DNA of 64,000 nt from Collimonas fungivorans (GCF_001584145.1 NZ_CP013232.1:5332001-5396000), one strand, 5' to 3'. Positions 47,452 through 57,519 are shown, counted from the first letter of the stretch. Notes: a model not told the origin generated them from the sequence alone. Program-made: numbers and translations.

Positions 47452-48715
47452 ACAGCACTTCCGCTGGTTTTACGTGCGCAGTCGCCGCCGGCCGAGCGAA
47501 TTGCAGCGGCAGCTGGTTCAGGCTGCGGTACACCGCATTGCCGCCCCAGGATTGGGTCGCGCCAGCCAGCCGCAGCTGCGGCAAACGCTGCATCACGCTG
47601 CGCATGGCGATTTCCGCTTCCAGGTAGGTCAGCGTGGCGCCAATGCAGACATGCGGGCCGTAACCGAAGGACAGGTGGGCGCCCTGGTTGCGCTGGATAT
47701 CGAGCCGGTCCGGATCGGTGAATTTGGCTGGATCGCGGTTGGCTGCGCCGATCAGCGGGATCACCAGGTCGCCCTTTTTCATCCGCTGGCCATGCATCTC
47801 GACATCGACCTTGAGGCGACGCCCGGTGTACTGCACCGGGCTGTCGAAGCGCAGCAGTTCCTTCAGGGCTGACGGCAGCAGCGCCGGCGTGTCCTGCAAG
47901 GCTTGCCATTGTTGCGGATGCTGCAGCAGCGCCAGCATGCCGTTGCCCAGCAGGTTGCGTGTGGTTTCATGGCCGGCGAACAGCAGCGTGCAGCACTGCG
48001 CCAGCAGTTCCTTGGTGGTGATGATGCCGCCGCTGGCTTCGGCGCGTATCAGCTGGCTCATCAGGTCGTCGCCGAGTGCGGCCCGGCGCTGCGGCAGCAG
48101 CTGGCGGAAATATTCGTTCATGGCGACCAGGCTGGCCTGGGCCGCGCGGGCGATTTCCAGGGTCGGCGTCGGGCTGCCGATGAAAGCTGCGATATCGTCG
48201 GACCAGGCGACGAATTCGCTGCGGTCTTCGGCGGCGATGCCGAGCATGCCGGCAATCACCAGCGCCGGCAGGGGGCGGGCGAAGTCGCGCATAAAGTCGA
48301 ATTCGGCAAACTGCCCCGGCGCGGCGCCAGCAGCCTTGGCCAGCACCTGGTCCAGCAGGCGGTCGACGATATCCTGGATCTGCGGTCCCAGTTCCTGCAA
48401 TGCCGACGGTTTGAAGCCAGCATTCATGACCTGGCGCAAGCGTGTGTGCTGCGGCGCGTCCACGAACAGCAGCGAGCGCGAAAAAATGCGCTTGAACTCA
48501 CGCAGTTCGGTCAATGCTTCCGGGCCGCTGCTGTTGGCCCAGCCGCCAGCACGGCGCACCGAGAAACGCGGATCACGCAGCACGCTGGCGACATCGGCAT
48601 GGCCGGTCAGCAGCCAGGCGCCGCCACAGAACTCGGGGCTCCAGTGCAGCGCACCCGCGGCACGCAGGGCGTGGTAGGCGGGGTACGGGTTGTTCAAAAA
48701 ATCTTCGTTAATCAT
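47444..48715 (-). CDS. Cytochrome P450 leading the biotin operon (BioI-like candidate)
   Basis: A 423-residue soluble P450. The heme motif is FGYGPHVCIGA (Cys357), the I-helix oxygen motif is LLFAGHETTRN, the ExxR motif is ELLR, and the N-terminal region shows the pattern of bacterial P450s (SVLRDPRFSVRR, FVDAPQHTRLRQVMNAGF). In Bacillus, BioI cleaves long-chain acyl-ACP to pimeloyl-ACP. Here the gene overlaps bioF by 8 bases, while no bioC, bioH or other pimelate-forming gene is seen in the window. A BioI-like function is an inference from context; the enzyme could have another substrate. Confidence 0.85.
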   Translation of the reverse strand: MINEDFLNNPYPAYHALRAAGALHWSPEFCGGAWLLTGHADVASVLRDPRFSVRRAGGWANSSGPEALTELREFKRIFSRSLLFVDAPQHTRLRQVMNAGFKPSALQELGPQIQDIVDRLLDQVLAKAAGAAPGQFAEFDFMRDFARPLPALVIAGMLGIAAEDRSEFVAWSDDIAAFIGSPTPTLEIARAAQASLVAMNEYFRQLLPQRRAALGDDLMSQLIRAEASGGIITTKELLAQCCTLLFAGHETTRNLLGNGMLALLQHPQQWQALQDTPALLPSALKELLRFDSPVQYTGRRLKVDVEMHGQRMKKGDLVIPLIGAANRDPAKFTDPDRLDIQRNQGAHLSFGYGPHVCIGATLTYLEAEIAMRSVMQRLPQLRLAGATQSWGGNAVYRSLNQLPLQFARPAATAHVKPAEVLYA

Positions 48716-48789
48716 TTAATATCTTTTTCCTGCGCTTACTTTGGCAAAATCGTTCAGCAAGGACGTGATTGTATGTGATCGCGCCGCAA

Positions 48790-49575
48790 TCACTGCAGCC
48801 AGGACGGTTTGCGCTTCTCCAGGAAGGCGCGCACGCCCTCCCGGCCTTCGGCGGAAGCGCGGATTTTGGCGATTTCTTCCACGGTGTCGGCGATCAGTAC
48901 TGCCGTCAGCGGCTGGCCCGCAACCGCCCGCACCAGGCGCTTGGCCTCGGTGACGGCGTTAGGGCTGGCCGCCAGCAAGGCCTTGAGCAGCACAGCCACG
49001 CTTTCATCCAGTTTCTCCGCTGCCGCTACTTCATGCACCAGGCCCAGCTTTTCGCCGGTTGCGGCGGAAAACCGTTCGGCGGTAATGAAATAGCGGCGTG
49101 CAGCCGACTCGCCGATTGCCTTGATGACGTAGGGCGAGATGGTCGCCGGGATCAGGCCTATCTTTACTTCCGACAGGCAGAACTGCGCCGTATCCACCGC
49201 CGCCACGATATCGCAGGCTGCCACCAGGCCCAGGCCGCCGGCGTAACAGTCGCCCTGCACCTTGGCGATCACCGGCTTGGGACATTGGTAAATGGTGCGC
49301 AGCATGGTCGCCAGCAGTGCGGCGTCGGCGCGGTTCTGCTCCGGCGTGTAGTCTGCCATCGCCTTCATCCAATTCAAATCGCCGCCGGCGCAGAACGCCG
49401 CGCCATTGGCGGCCAGCACAATCGCCCTCACCTCGGCGGCGCTGCCCAGTTCGGCAAAGGCGTGGGTGATTTCGGCGATCATGGTTTCATTAAAGGCATT
49501 GCGCACATCGGGCCGGTTGAGGACGATGGTCGCTATCTGGGGTGCATGCTGTATTGCCAAAGTTTGATAAGTCAC
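48790..49575 (-). CDS. liuC: Enoyl-CoA hydratase, probable methylglutaconyl-CoA hydratase, GTG start
   Basis: A 261-residue crotonase-fold enzyme. IVLNRPDVRNAFNETMI, oxyanion hole ANGAAFCAGGDLNWMK (about 55-70) and KVQGDCYAGGLGLVAACDIV are present; LSEVKIGLIPATISPYV contains the likely catalytic Glu. It hydrates 3-methylglutaconyl-CoA to HMG-CoA between LiuB/D and MvaB. The start GTG 49575 overlaps the DinB-like stop by 4 bases (GTGA), with GGAGA upstream. The P450 start is 74 bases downstream of its stop. Confidence 0.88.
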   Translation of the reverse strand: MTYQTLAIQHAPQIATIVLNRPDVRNAFNETMIAEITHAFAELGSAAEVRAIVLAANGAAFCAGGDLNWMKAMADYTPEQNRADAALLATMLRTIYQCPKPVIAKVQGDCYAGGLGLVAACDIVAAVDTAQFCLSEVKIGLIPATISPYVIKAIGESAARRYFITAERFSAATGEKLGLVHEVAAAEKLDESVAVLLKALLAASPNAVTEAKRLVRAVAGQPLTAVLIADTVEEIAKIRASAEGREGVRAFLEKRKPSWLQ

Positions 49576-50087
49576 TTGTTCGTCTCCGCTTGTCGCATAG
49601 CGACGGTCCAGTAAATGAGATCGAGTTCCGGGCACGCATGGCCCATCCCGGTCAAAGCCGCAGTAAGTTGACCGCGGTGGTGAGTCCCATGATTGAATAC
49701 ATGCCCTAGAACTGGCGCAAATGGCGCCACGGCCGCTACGCCGGAGGCTCTGTTGTAATGCAGATCGCGATCAAAAGTTTGCACCGGATGGTCTGTCAGC
49801 CATTTTTCCCAGCGACCGGCCGCCTCCCGCAAAGCCGCAGCTAGTGCATCGCGCTCGCTTTCCAGTTCGACGTCCAGCGCCATCTTCAACGAGACGCCGT
49901 CGGCAATACGCGCGTACCAGTGACGCTCGCCTACCAGCATATGGTTGAGCGTGCCGTGCACTGAGCCAAAATACAATCCACGATCCTGACGATATTCAGC
50001 CTCGTTGACGGCCTTGATATGGGCCAGCAATTGGTCGGTAGCCCAGACGTGATAGCGGGCCAGCGTTGCAAAATATTGTTGCATCAT
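49572..50087 (-). CDS. DinB-family protein
   Basis: A 171-residue four-helix-bundle protein of the DinB/YfiT type. Possible metal-ligand histidines occur in LNHMLVGERHWY (about 47-58) and HVFNHGTHHRGQL (about 130-142). Such proteins are often thiol transferases or unknown hydrolases. ATG 50087 overlaps the stop of the upstream alpha/beta hydrolase (ATGA), and its own stop overlaps liuC. Being locked between two CoA-pathway neighbours suggests a linked function, but none is established. Confidence 0.82.
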   Translation of the reverse strand: MMQQYFATLARYHVWATDQLLAHIKAVNEAEYRQDRGLYFGSVHGTLNHMLVGERHWYARIADGVSLKMALDVELESERDALAAALREAAGRWEKWLTDHPVQTFDRDLHYNRASGVAAVAPFAPVLGHVFNHGTHHRGQLTAALTGMGHACPELDLIYWTVAMRQAETNK

Positions 50088-50983
50088 TTGGTCAATGGCT
50101 CCGCAGGAAATCCGTTCCGTCCCAGGAACTCGGCCACCAGCGGTTCCCAGATGTTCAGGCCGGATACAAACAGCATGTGGCCGTTCTTGGCGAACGGCGG
50201 CAGCAGCTTGAATTCGGCCTGGCCGCCGGCCTTGTTGAACGCTGCATACCAGGCCTGGCTGTATTGCGGGCCGAAATACAGATCGTTTTCGGTATATATC
50301 CACAGCATCGGCACCTTGGCGGTCTTGCCGAATTGCGCGTACATGCTTTCCAGCTTGGCGCCCTGGCACGGCACGCCGGGATGCGTCTCGGGATCGCCGC
50401 CGGAGCCGCCGGCAAAATTGATCGCCGCCACCAGGCCCTGGGGCATCTTGGCGGCGGTGGCGGTAGTTGTATAACCGCCCACTGACTGGCCGACCAGCAG
50501 CACCCGCTCAGGATTGACGTACGGCTGCTGCTTGGCATACGCCAGCACCGCCAGCACTTCATTGCTGGCAGCCTCCGCCATCGGTGCGTAATCTTTGTCA
50601 CGGCAGCCGCCGCTGTCTTCCGGATCAGGCTCGACGCCGGTATCGCCGTAACCTAGCCGGGTCGGCACAAACACGGCAAACCCGCGTTCGGTGAAGAAAC
50701 GCGCTTGCTGGGTGTAGCGGAAACGTCCGGGCGTGGAACGATCGCTGCCGCGGCCATGATTGATGATGACGATTGGAAACGGTCCAGCGCCGGCAGGCTT
50801 GAATTGCGTCACGATGAGATTGCCGTTGACGCTGCGGCCGTACAGGTTCTTGACAGTCACAGGCAGGCGGCTCACCGCTTCATTGAGATCCTGCGCCAAC
50901 GGCTGAACCTGCTCCGCGGCATGGCCGGACCAGGCCGCTGCGCACAGGCAGCAGGCCAGCACATAATGCGTCCGCAATTTCAT
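50084..50983 (-). CDS. Exported alpha/beta hydrolase (dienelactone-hydrolase-like)
   Basis: A 299-residue protein with a signal peptide (MKLRTHYVLACCLCAAAWSG, cut near HAAEQ). Hydrolase features: VIINHGRGSDRS (oxyanion-hole HGR), VLLVGQSVGGYTT with nucleophile Ser, ENDLYFG with an acidic residue and FAKNGHMLF with histidine. It would act in the periplasm on an ester or amide. ATG 50983 follows GGAG. Its stop overlaps the DinB-like start. Confidence 0.82.
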   Translation of the reverse strand: MKLRTHYVLACCLCAAAWSGHAAEQVQPLAQDLNEAVSRLPVTVKNLYGRSVNGNLIVTQFKPAGAGPFPIVIINHGRGSDRSTPGRFRYTQQARFFTERGFAVFVPTRLGYGDTGVEPDPEDSGGCRDKDYAPMAEAASNEVLAVLAYAKQQPYVNPERVLLVGQSVGGYTTTATAAKMPQGLVAAINFAGGSGGDPETHPGVPCQGAKLESMYAQFGKTAKVPMLWIYTENDLYFGPQYSQAWYAAFNKAGGQAEFKLLPPFAKNGHMLFVSGLNIWEPLVAEFLGRNGFPAEPLTK

Positions 50984-51049
50984 GAGTGCTCCATAAATCT
51001 GTCCGTCATTTCCCATCGCTCCAGTTGAGCCATTCCGGCCTGCGGCCAA

Positions 51050-51580
51050 TCAATCCTGCTTTGGCGCCGCGGCTGTATTGTTCAAACCCTCTATCCTGGC
51101 CAGCTTCGCCTTCAGATCCACCACTGCCCGCGTCGCTCCGGCATGGCATTCAAACTCGGTGGGGCTGTCCATGACATTGACATGGTTGTAGTAGCTGACA
51201 ATGCCGACCGCCGCGTTGCTTCCTCTGCTGCGCGCCTGCAGCACCAGATTGGCCATCGCCCGTTTGAAAGCCCGGCGGCAGACTACTTCGTCCTCGTAAC
51301 CGTGCTTGAAACTGGGCTGGATTTCACCTCTGGCCAGGATTTCCTCTCCCACGAATTTCATGCCTTCAGGCACAGCTGCCGCACCGAAGATGATCACCAT
51401 GTCGCCCTCGTCGCTCGCTTCAGCCGGATCCTGGCTCGCCTGCGCAGCTGTGTTTTTCGGCATTACCTCGCTGACCGGCAATATCAGCCTGGTGTTGCGG
51501 CCTTGCGCCGCGCCTTGCCAGCACATAAACATGCAGGCAAGCGCCAGGGTCAGGCAATGCGCTTTGGAGAATTTGTTCAT
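51050..51580 (-). CDS. Exported protein of unknown function
   Basis: A 176-residue protein with a signal peptide (MNKFSKAHCLTLALACMFMC, cut near AAQG). The mature part has MVIIFGAAAVPEGMKFVGEE and NAAVGIVSYYNHV with two Cys (CRR, ECH) that might form a disulfide. I associate it loosely with small exported proteins annotated inconsistently in betaproteobacteria, but do not claim a function. ATG 51580 is 31 bases after the liuB stop. Confidence 0.6.
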   Translation of the reverse strand: MNKFSKAHCLTLALACMFMCWQGAAQGRNTRLILPVSEVMPKNTAAQASQDPAEASDEGDMVIIFGAAAVPEGMKFVGEEILARGEIQPSFKHGYEDEVVCRRAFKRAMANLVLQARSRGSNAAVGIVSYYNHVNVMDSPTEFECHAGATRAVVDLKAKLARIEGLNNTAAAPKQD

Positions 51581-51611
51581 TATTGTTTTCTTATCCCTGT
51601 TGGTAATGCAT

Positions 51612-53234
51612 TTACATCCGGAACACACCGAACCTGGTTTCCGCGATCGGTGCGTTCAGGGCTGCACTCAAACCCAGTCCCAGCACTTTGCGGGTATCGG
51701 CCGGATCGATCACGCCGTCGTCCCACAAGCGCGCGGAAGCGTAATACGGATGGCCCTGGTGTTCGTACTGATCACGGATCGGTTTCTTGAAAGCTTCCTC
51801 TTCCTCCGCGCTCCAGCTGCCGCCCTTGCCTTCGATGCCGTCGCGCTTGACAGTGGCCAGCACGCCGGCGGCCTGCTCGCCGCCCATCACCGAGATGCGC
51901 GCATTCGGCCACATCCACAGGAAGCGCGGCGAATAGGCGCGGCCGCACATGCCGTAGTTGCCGGCGCCGAAGCTGCCGCCGATGATGACGGTCAGCTTGG
52001 GCACCGCGGTGGTCGCCACCGCGGTCACCATCTTGGCGCCGTTGCGGGCGATGCCCTCGTTTTCGTAGCGGCGGCCGACCATGAAGCCGGTGATGTTCTG
52101 CAGGAATACCAGCGGGATCTTGCGCTGCGAGCAGAGTTCGATGAAATGCGTGCCTTTCAGCGCCGCTTCCGAAAACAGGATGCCGTTGTTGGCGACGATG
52201 CCGACCGGCATGCCGTAGATATGGGCGAAACCGCAGATCAGCGTAGTGCCGTAACGCGCCTTGAATTCGTCGAATTCGCTGCCGTCGACGATGCGCGCGA
52301 TCACTTCGCGTACATCGAAGGGCTTGCGCGTATCGAGCGGGATCACGCCGTACAGTTCCTGGGCCGAGTATTTGGGTTCGGCCACCGGGCGCAGCAGCGG
52401 CCCTGGCGGTTTCTGGCGGTTCAGGTTGGAGACGATGGTGCGCGCCAGCGACAGCGCGTGCATGTCGTTCTGCGCCAAGTGGTCGGCCACGCCGGACAAG
52501 CGAGTGTGGACATCGCCGCCGCCCAGGTCTTCGGCGCTCACTACTTCTCCCGTCGCGGCTTTCACCAGCGGCGGCCCCGCCAGGAAAATCGTGCCCTGGT
52601 TCTTGACGATGATCGACTCGTCGCTCATCGCCGGCACATAAGCGCCGCCGGCGGTGCACGAGCCCATCACCACGGCGATCTGCGGAATGCCCTTGGCCGA
52701 CAGGTTGGCCTGATTGTAGAAGATGCGGCCGAAATGGTCGCGGTCCGGAAAAACTTCGTCCTGGTTGGGCAGGTTGGCGCCGCCGCTGTCGACCAGGTAG
52801 ATGCAAGGCAGGTTGTTCTGTTCGGCGATTTCCTGCGCCCGCAAATGCTTCTTGACGCTGAGCGGATAGTAGGTTCCGCCCTTGACGGTGGCGTCATTGC
52901 AGACCACCACGCATTCCTGGCCGGCGATGCGGCCGATGCCGGTAATCACGCCGGCGGCGGGCGCGGCGTCGCTGCCATCCTTGTCCTTGTAGACGTGATA
53001 CGCCGCCAGCTGGGAAAATTCCATGAACGGCGTGCCGGGATCGAGCAGCATCTGCACCCGTTCGCGCGGCAGCAGCTTGCCGCGCGCCACGTGCTTGTTG
53101 CGCGCGGCCTCGCCGCCGCCTTCGGCGATCTGCGCTACTTTCTGGCGCAGGTCGTCGACCAGCAGGTTAAGCGCGTTGGCGTTTTGCTGGAATTCTTCGC
53201 TGCGTGGATTCAGCTTGCTTTCTAACTGGGGCAT
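51612..53234 (-). CDS. liuB: Methylcrotonyl-CoA carboxylase carboxyltransferase subunit
   Basis: A 540-residue beta subunit. It has [50 protein letters not shown] (split), [17 protein letters not shown] and [26 protein letters not shown], with [17 protein letters not shown], all typical of MCC beta. It transfers carboxyl from biotin on LiuD to 3-methylcrotonyl-CoA. In most relatives liuB, liuC and liuD are contiguous; here liuB is separated from liuD by about 8.6 kb containing the biotin operon. Confidence 0.95.
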   Translation of the reverse strand: MPQLESKLNPRSEEFQQNANALNLLVDDLRQKVAQIAEGGGEAARNKHVARGKLLPRERVQMLLDPGTPFMEFSQLAAYHVYKDKDGSDAAPAAGVITGIGRIAGQECVVVCNDATVKGGTYYPLSVKKHLRAQEIAEQNNLPCIYLVDSGGANLPNQDEVFPDRDHFGRIFYNQANLSAKGIPQIAVVMGSCTAGGAYVPAMSDESIIVKNQGTIFLAGPPLVKAATGEVVSAEDLGGGDVHTRLSGVADHLAQNDMHALSLARTIVSNLNRQKPPGPLLRPVAEPKYSAQELYGVIPLDTRKPFDVREVIARIVDGSEFDEFKARYGTTLICGFAHIYGMPVGIVANNGILFSEAALKGTHFIELCSQRKIPLVFLQNITGFMVGRRYENEGIARNGAKMVTAVATTAVPKLTVIIGGSFGAGNYGMCGRAYSPRFLWMWPNARISVMGGEQAAGVLATVKRDGIEGKGGSWSAEEEEAFKKPIRDQYEHQGHPYYASARLWDDGVIDPADTRKVLGLGLSAALNAPIAETRFGVFRM

Positions 53235-53284
53235 TGCGATGTCCTTTGTCTCTTGTTTTTGGAACCATTCTTTTGGAACGATTT

Positions 53285-54979
53285 TTACGCAGTGTGGATG
53301 TCGTTGAGCTTTAGCTCATCTTTCATCGCTTCACGGATCTTGAATTTCTGGATCTTGCCGGTCACCGTCATCGGGAAAACCTCGACAAACCGGATGTAGC
53401 GCGGCACCTTGTAGTGGGCGATCTGGCCCTGGCAAAAATCGCGCACGGCTTGTTCGTCCGCGACCTGGCCGGGGCGCAGGATAATCCAGGCGCACAGTTC
53501 TTCGCCGTATTTCCGGTCCGGCACACCGACCACCTGCACATCCTGGATCGCCGGATGGCGGTACAGGAATTCTTCGATCTCGCGCGGATAGATGTTTTCG
53601 CCGCCGCGGATCACCATGTCTTTCATGCGGCCGACGATATTCACGTAGCCTTCGCTATCCATGGTCGCCAGGTCGCCGGTATGCATCCAGCCTTCATCGT
53701 CGATCGCTTCACGCGTCTTTTCTTCATCGCCCCAATAACCGTGCATCACCGAATAACCCTGGGTGCACAGTTCGCCGGAACTGCCGATCGGCATGATCGC
53801 GCCCGATTCAGGATCGACGATTTTCACCTGCAGGTGCGGCTGTACCTGGCCCACGGTGGAGACGCGTTTCTCCAGCGGCGTATCGGTCATGCTCTGGCAG
53901 CTGACCGGGCTGGTTTCGGTCATGCCGTAGGCAATCGTGATCTGTTCCAGGTGCATGTCGCGCACTACCCGTTTCATCACCTCGATCGGACACGGCGAAC
54001 CGGCCATGATGCCGGTGCGCAGGGTCGACAGGTCGAATTCGGCAAAACGCGGATGGTCCAGCTCGGAAATGAACATGGTGGGCACGCCATGCAAGCCGGT
54101 GCAGCGCTCTTCCTGCACCGCCTGCAGCACCGACAGCGGCTCGAAGCCGTCGTTGGGATAGACAATCGTCGCGCCGTGCGTCAGGCAGGCCAGGTTGCCG
54201 AGCACCATGCCGAAGCAGTGATATAGCGGCACCGGGATGCACAGCCGGTCCTGCGCCGTCAACTTCATCGCCTCACCGATGAAAAAACCGTTGTTCAGGA
54301 TGTTGCGATGGGTCAGCGTCGCGCCCTTCGGAAAACCGGTGGTGCCGCTGGTGAACTGGATGTTGATCGGGTCGCTGGCTTGCAGGCGCGCGCCGATCTC
54401 GGCCAGGCGCGGATCGGCGGCATCGCCGCTGGCGATCAGGTCGGCGAAACGCAACATGCCCGGCGCCTCGTCATGGCCAAGCTGGATCACGGTTTTCAGG
54501 GCCGGCAGACGCGCCGCCTGCAATGCTCCCGGTGCTGCGTGCTGCAACTCCGGCGCCAGCGCACGTATCATTTCCAGGTAATCGCTGGTCTTGAAGCTGG
54601 TCATCGAAATCAGGGCCTTGCAGCCGACATTGTTGAGCGCGTACTCCAGTTCGCTGACCCGGTAGGCCGGATTGATGTTGACCAGGACGATGCCGGCATA
54701 GGCCGTGGCCAGTTGCGTCAGCAGCCACTCGGCATTGTTGTGCGACCAGATGCCGATGCGGTCGCCCGGCTCCAAGTCAAGCTTGAGCATGGCGCTGGCC
54801 AGCTGCCGCGCCTGGCTTTGCAGTTGCCGGTAGCTGAGGCGGACCTGCTGGTGGCGCGACACCAGTGCGTCGTTGGCGGCCACCCGCTCCACCATTTCAT
54901 CGAAAAAAATGCCGATAGTCTGTTCGATCAGCGGCATATCCTGGCTGCCGCGATCGATGCTGGAATTCAGTTGTCTCAT
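53285..54979 (-). CDS. Fatty acyl-CoA synthetase family protein (AMP-dependent)
   Basis: A 564-residue ANL adenylating enzyme. Signatures: [16 protein letters not shown] (P-loop), [50 protein letters not shown] and [23 protein letters not shown], with the C-terminal [14 protein letters not shown] lysine. It activates an acyl acid to CoA thioester with ATP. Context in the liu cluster suggests isovalerate or methyl-branched acids, but the chain length is not determinable. ATG 54979 follows AGGAGACAAG. Confidence 0.9.
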   Translation of the reverse strand: MRQLNSSIDRGSQDMPLIEQTIGIFFDEMVERVAANDALVSRHQQVRLSYRQLQSQARQLASAMLKLDLEPGDRIGIWSHNNAEWLLTQLATAYAGIVLVNINPAYRVSELEYALNNVGCKALISMTSFKTSDYLEMIRALAPELQHAAPGALQAARLPALKTVIQLGHDEAPGMLRFADLIASGDAADPRLAEIGARLQASDPINIQFTSGTTGFPKGATLTHRNILNNGFFIGEAMKLTAQDRLCIPVPLYHCFGMVLGNLACLTHGATIVYPNDGFEPLSVLQAVQEERCTGLHGVPTMFISELDHPRFAEFDLSTLRTGIMAGSPCPIEVMKRVVRDMHLEQITIAYGMTETSPVSCQSMTDTPLEKRVSTVGQVQPHLQVKIVDPESGAIMPIGSSGELCTQGYSVMHGYWGDEEKTREAIDDEGWMHTGDLATMDSEGYVNIVGRMKDMVIRGGENIYPREIEEFLYRHPAIQDVQVVGVPDRKYGEELCAWIILRPGQVADEQAVRDFCQGQIAHYKVPRYIRFVEVFPMTVTGKIQKFKIREAMKDELKLNDIHTA

Positions 54980-55024
54980 AATCTTGTCTCCTGTTATGGC
55001 TGCCGGTGTTTTCCGTAGCGGTTT

Positions 55025-55432
55025 TTATTTTTCCGGAAAACTGCCATCGACATAAAACCAGCATGGCCGGTTTTCTGTTCCAGTTTCGCTTTCGCGCACA
55101 AAGCGGCTGATCTCGTGCAAGCGCTGCGCACGGCCGTCGATCTTGTAGCGCGCCACGAATTCCACCGTCGCGCTGTCGCCCTCGGCCTGATGCTTGCGCA
55201 CCTCCAGGCCCAGCCACTTCAACCCGGCCTCGGCGGCGACCGGCTCGGGCGGGCGGGTGCTGCGGTGCCATGTCGCCTGCAGGTACGCTCCCTTGTCCAT
55301 GACATAAGCGCTGTAGCGGGAACGCATCAACGCCAGCGCGGTCGGCGCCGTTTCTGCGCCGCTGTGATAGCGGCCGCAGCACTGCGCATAATCGCCGCCG
55401 CCGCAGGGACACTCAATTGCCTTCTCTTTCAA
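55025..55432 (-). CDS. ychJ: YchJ-family SEC-C motif protein, TTG start
   Basis: A 135-residue protein with the N-terminal zinc motif CPCGGGDYAQCCGRYH, then LMRSRYSAYV and YLQATWH (YchJ core). Function unknown; SEC-C-like motifs bind zinc. It starts at TTG 55432, coupled by a 4-base overlap (TTGA) to the isomerase stop. No ATG is available in the conserved N-terminus. Confidence 0.88.
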   Translation of the reverse strand: MKEKAIECPCGGGDYAQCCGRYHSGAETAPTALALMRSRYSAYVMDKGAYLQATWHRSTRPPEPVAAEAGLKWLGLEVRKHQAEGDSATVEFVARYKIDGRAQRLHEISRFVRESETGTENRPCWFYVDGSFPEK

Positions 55433-56034
55433 ATCTTGCCATCCCTCAGGAATGCTTCGAGCTGGTCGAAGCGGTCGAAACCCCAGAACGATTCGCCGTC
55501 GACAATCACGAACGGCGAACCGAACACGCCGCGCGCCATCGCCAGGTCGACCTCCGCCTTCAGCTGGTTCTTGATAGGCTGGCTATTGATGCCGTCGCTC
55601 AGGCCAGTAGTGTCGATGCCGCTGTGATGGCCGATTTCCAGCAAATGCATCGGTTCGCCGATATTGACGCCGTCGACAAAATAAGCTTTGTAAATCTGCT
55701 TGGCGAACTTGATGGCTTTGTCTTCGCCTAGCTTGCCGCGCACCCACAGCACGGCGCGCGCTGCCGCCTGGGTGGAAATCGGGAACGCGCCGGGACGCTT
55801 GTAGGGAATGCCGTGGAAACGTGCGCTGCGTTCGAAATCGTGGAATGAGTAGTCGCCTTTGATCGGCACCTGCGCCAGCGGCGCCGAGCCGGTAGTCTTG
55901 AATACCGGGCCCAGCAGGATAGGATGCCATTCGACATCGCGCTCGTATTTTGCCGCCAGCTCATCAATATGGGTAGCAGCGAAATAACCATACGGAGAGG
56001 AAAAATCGAAGTAGAAATCAATTGCGGCAGCCAT
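55429..56034 (-). CDS. 2-hydroxychromene-2-carboxylate isomerase-like DsbA-fold protein
   Basis: A 201-residue protein of the thioredoxin/GST-kappa type. IDFYFDFSSPYGYFAATHI is the conserved N-terminus with the catalytic Ser; FGSPFVIVDGESFWGFDRFDQLE closes the fold. Kappa GST-related enzymes isomerise aromatic breakdown products using glutathione. Context does not point to an aromatic pathway here. Start at ATG 56034. Confidence 0.87.
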   Translation of the reverse strand: MAAAIDFYFDFSSPYGYFAATHIDELAAKYERDVEWHPILLGPVFKTTGSAPLAQVPIKGDYSFHDFERSARFHGIPYKRPGAFPISTQAAARAVLWVRGKLGEDKAIKFAKQIYKAYFVDGVNIGEPMHLLEIGHHSGIDTTGLSDGINSQPIKNQLKAEVDLAMARGVFGSPFVIVDGESFWGFDRFDQLEAFLRDGKI

Positions 56035-56174
56035 CTTTTTGCACCTTAATTGTTTAAATCGCAATTCAACAGGATCAATAACAAAGATCAGCGTGAATCC
56101 GCGGAAATTCCACGGAAAAACGCTGATCCATTTACTGCATGCTACGGTGCTGCGCTAGCGGTGACCTACGTCCC

Positions 56175-57371
56175 TCAGACCAGTTCGACAGCAATCGCGG
56201 TGCCTTCGCCGCCGCCGATGCACAGCGACGCCACGCCGCGCTTGCCGCCCTTGGCTTTCAAGGCGCCCAGCAACGTGACGATGATGCGCGCGCCGGATGC
56301 GCCGATAGGATGGCCGAGAGAACAGGCGCCGCCGTGAACGTTGATCTTGCTGTGGGGGATGTCGTGTTCTTTCATGACAGCCATCGGCACCACGGCGAAC
56401 GCTTCGTTGACTTCGAACAGGTCGACATCGCTGTTCTTCCAGCCGACTTTCTTGTACAGCTTTTCAATCGCGCCTACCGGTGCGGTAGTGAACCATTCCG
56501 GCTCTTGCGAATGGCTGGCGTGGCCGACGATACGCGCGATCGGCGTGCAGCCGAGTTTCTTGGCGGTCGATTCGCGCATCAGCACCAGTGCAGCAGCGCC
56601 GTCGTTGATCGAGGACGACGAAGCGGCCGTGATGGTGCCGTCTTTCTTGAACGCAGGACGCAGCGAAGGGATCTTTTCCACCTTGGATTTTTGCGGGCCT
56701 TCATCCTTGTCGATCACGGCTTCGCCGGCGCGGCTGGTGACGGTCACCGGCGCGATTTCCCATTTGAAGGAGCCGTCGGCGGTTGCCGCCTGCGCGCGCT
56801 GCGCCGAGGCGATGGCAAACGCATCCTGGTCAGCGCGGCTGAAATGGTACTTGGCGGCGCACTCTTCGCCGAATGTGCCCATCGAACGGCCGCCGCCGTT
56901 TTCCAGCTTGGAATAAGCGTCTTCCAGGCCGTCCAGCATCATGTGGTCGAGGATCGTGCCGTGGCCGACGCGGTAGCCGCTGCGGCCCTTGGGCAGCAGA
57001 TAAGGCGCATTGGTCATCGATTCCATGCCGCCGGCGACCACTACTTCATTGGTCCCTGCCAGCAAGGCGTCGAACGCGAACATGGTGGCTTGCATCGCCG
57101 ATCCGCATACCTTGGAAATGGTGGCGGCTGTGGCCGATACCGGCAAACCGGCCTTGATGGCTGCCTGCCGCGCCGGCGCCTGGCCCTGGCCGGCTTGCAG
57201 CACATTGCCGAACAACACGGCATCGACCTGCTCCGGTTTCAGGCCGGCGCGCTCCACGGCGGCCTTGATCGCCACTGCGCCCAGGTCGCTGGCGGTCAAT
57301 GACGAAAAATCACCCTGAAACGCACCCATTGGAGTACGTGCTGCACCGACGATAACGATTGGGTCATTCAT
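56175..57371 (-). CDS. Acetyl-CoA C-acetyltransferase (thiolase)
   Basis: A 398-residue thiolase. Cys89 in SKVCGSAMQATMFA is the nucleophile, VHGGACSLGHPIGASG carries the catalytic His, and the C-terminal CIGGGEGTAIAVE the second Cys. It condenses or cleaves acetoacetyl-CoA. With HMG-CoA lyase it completes conversion of leucine-derived acetoacetate to acetyl-CoA, provided a CoA transferase or synthetase activates it. ATG 57371 follows GGAGAAACAAC. Confidence 0.93.
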   Translation of the reverse strand: MNDPIVIVGAARTPMGAFQGDFSSLTASDLGAVAIKAAVERAGLKPEQVDAVLFGNVLQAGQGQAPARQAAIKAGLPVSATAATISKVCGSAMQATMFAFDALLAGTNEVVVAGGMESMTNAPYLLPKGRSGYRVGHGTILDHMMLDGLEDAYSKLENGGGRSMGTFGEECAAKYHFSRADQDAFAIASAQRAQAATADGSFKWEIAPVTVTSRAGEAVIDKDEGPQKSKVEKIPSLRPAFKKDGTITAASSSSINDGAAALVLMRESTAKKLGCTPIARIVGHASHSQEPEWFTTAPVGAIEKLYKKVGWKNSDVDLFEVNEAFAVVPMAVMKEHDIPHSKINVHGGACSLGHPIGASGARIIVTLLGALKAKGGKRGVASLCIGGGEGTAIAVELV

Positions 57372-57519
57372 GTTGTTTCTCCAGATTACGACAACTTGTA
57401 AGCAACTTCGGTATCGCCTCCTGTTGCGATTCCCGCGAGCGGCTTTGCTGCCTGGTTGGTTAAAAATAAAGCGGTTCGGCGTTGTTACTGCCTAAATTAC
57501 TGTTTACATTGCTGTTGAA

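Noticed and set aside
48765-48793. GTGATTG...CAATCAC inverted repeat near the P450 start as a BirA operator
   Set aside because: It does not match the TTGTAAACC-type BirA box and overlaps the liuC stop; more likely a weak 3' hairpin.
51306-53225. 639-residue open frame antisense to liuB
   Set aside because: Shadow of a well-recognised carboxyltransferase gene; no domain pattern of its own.
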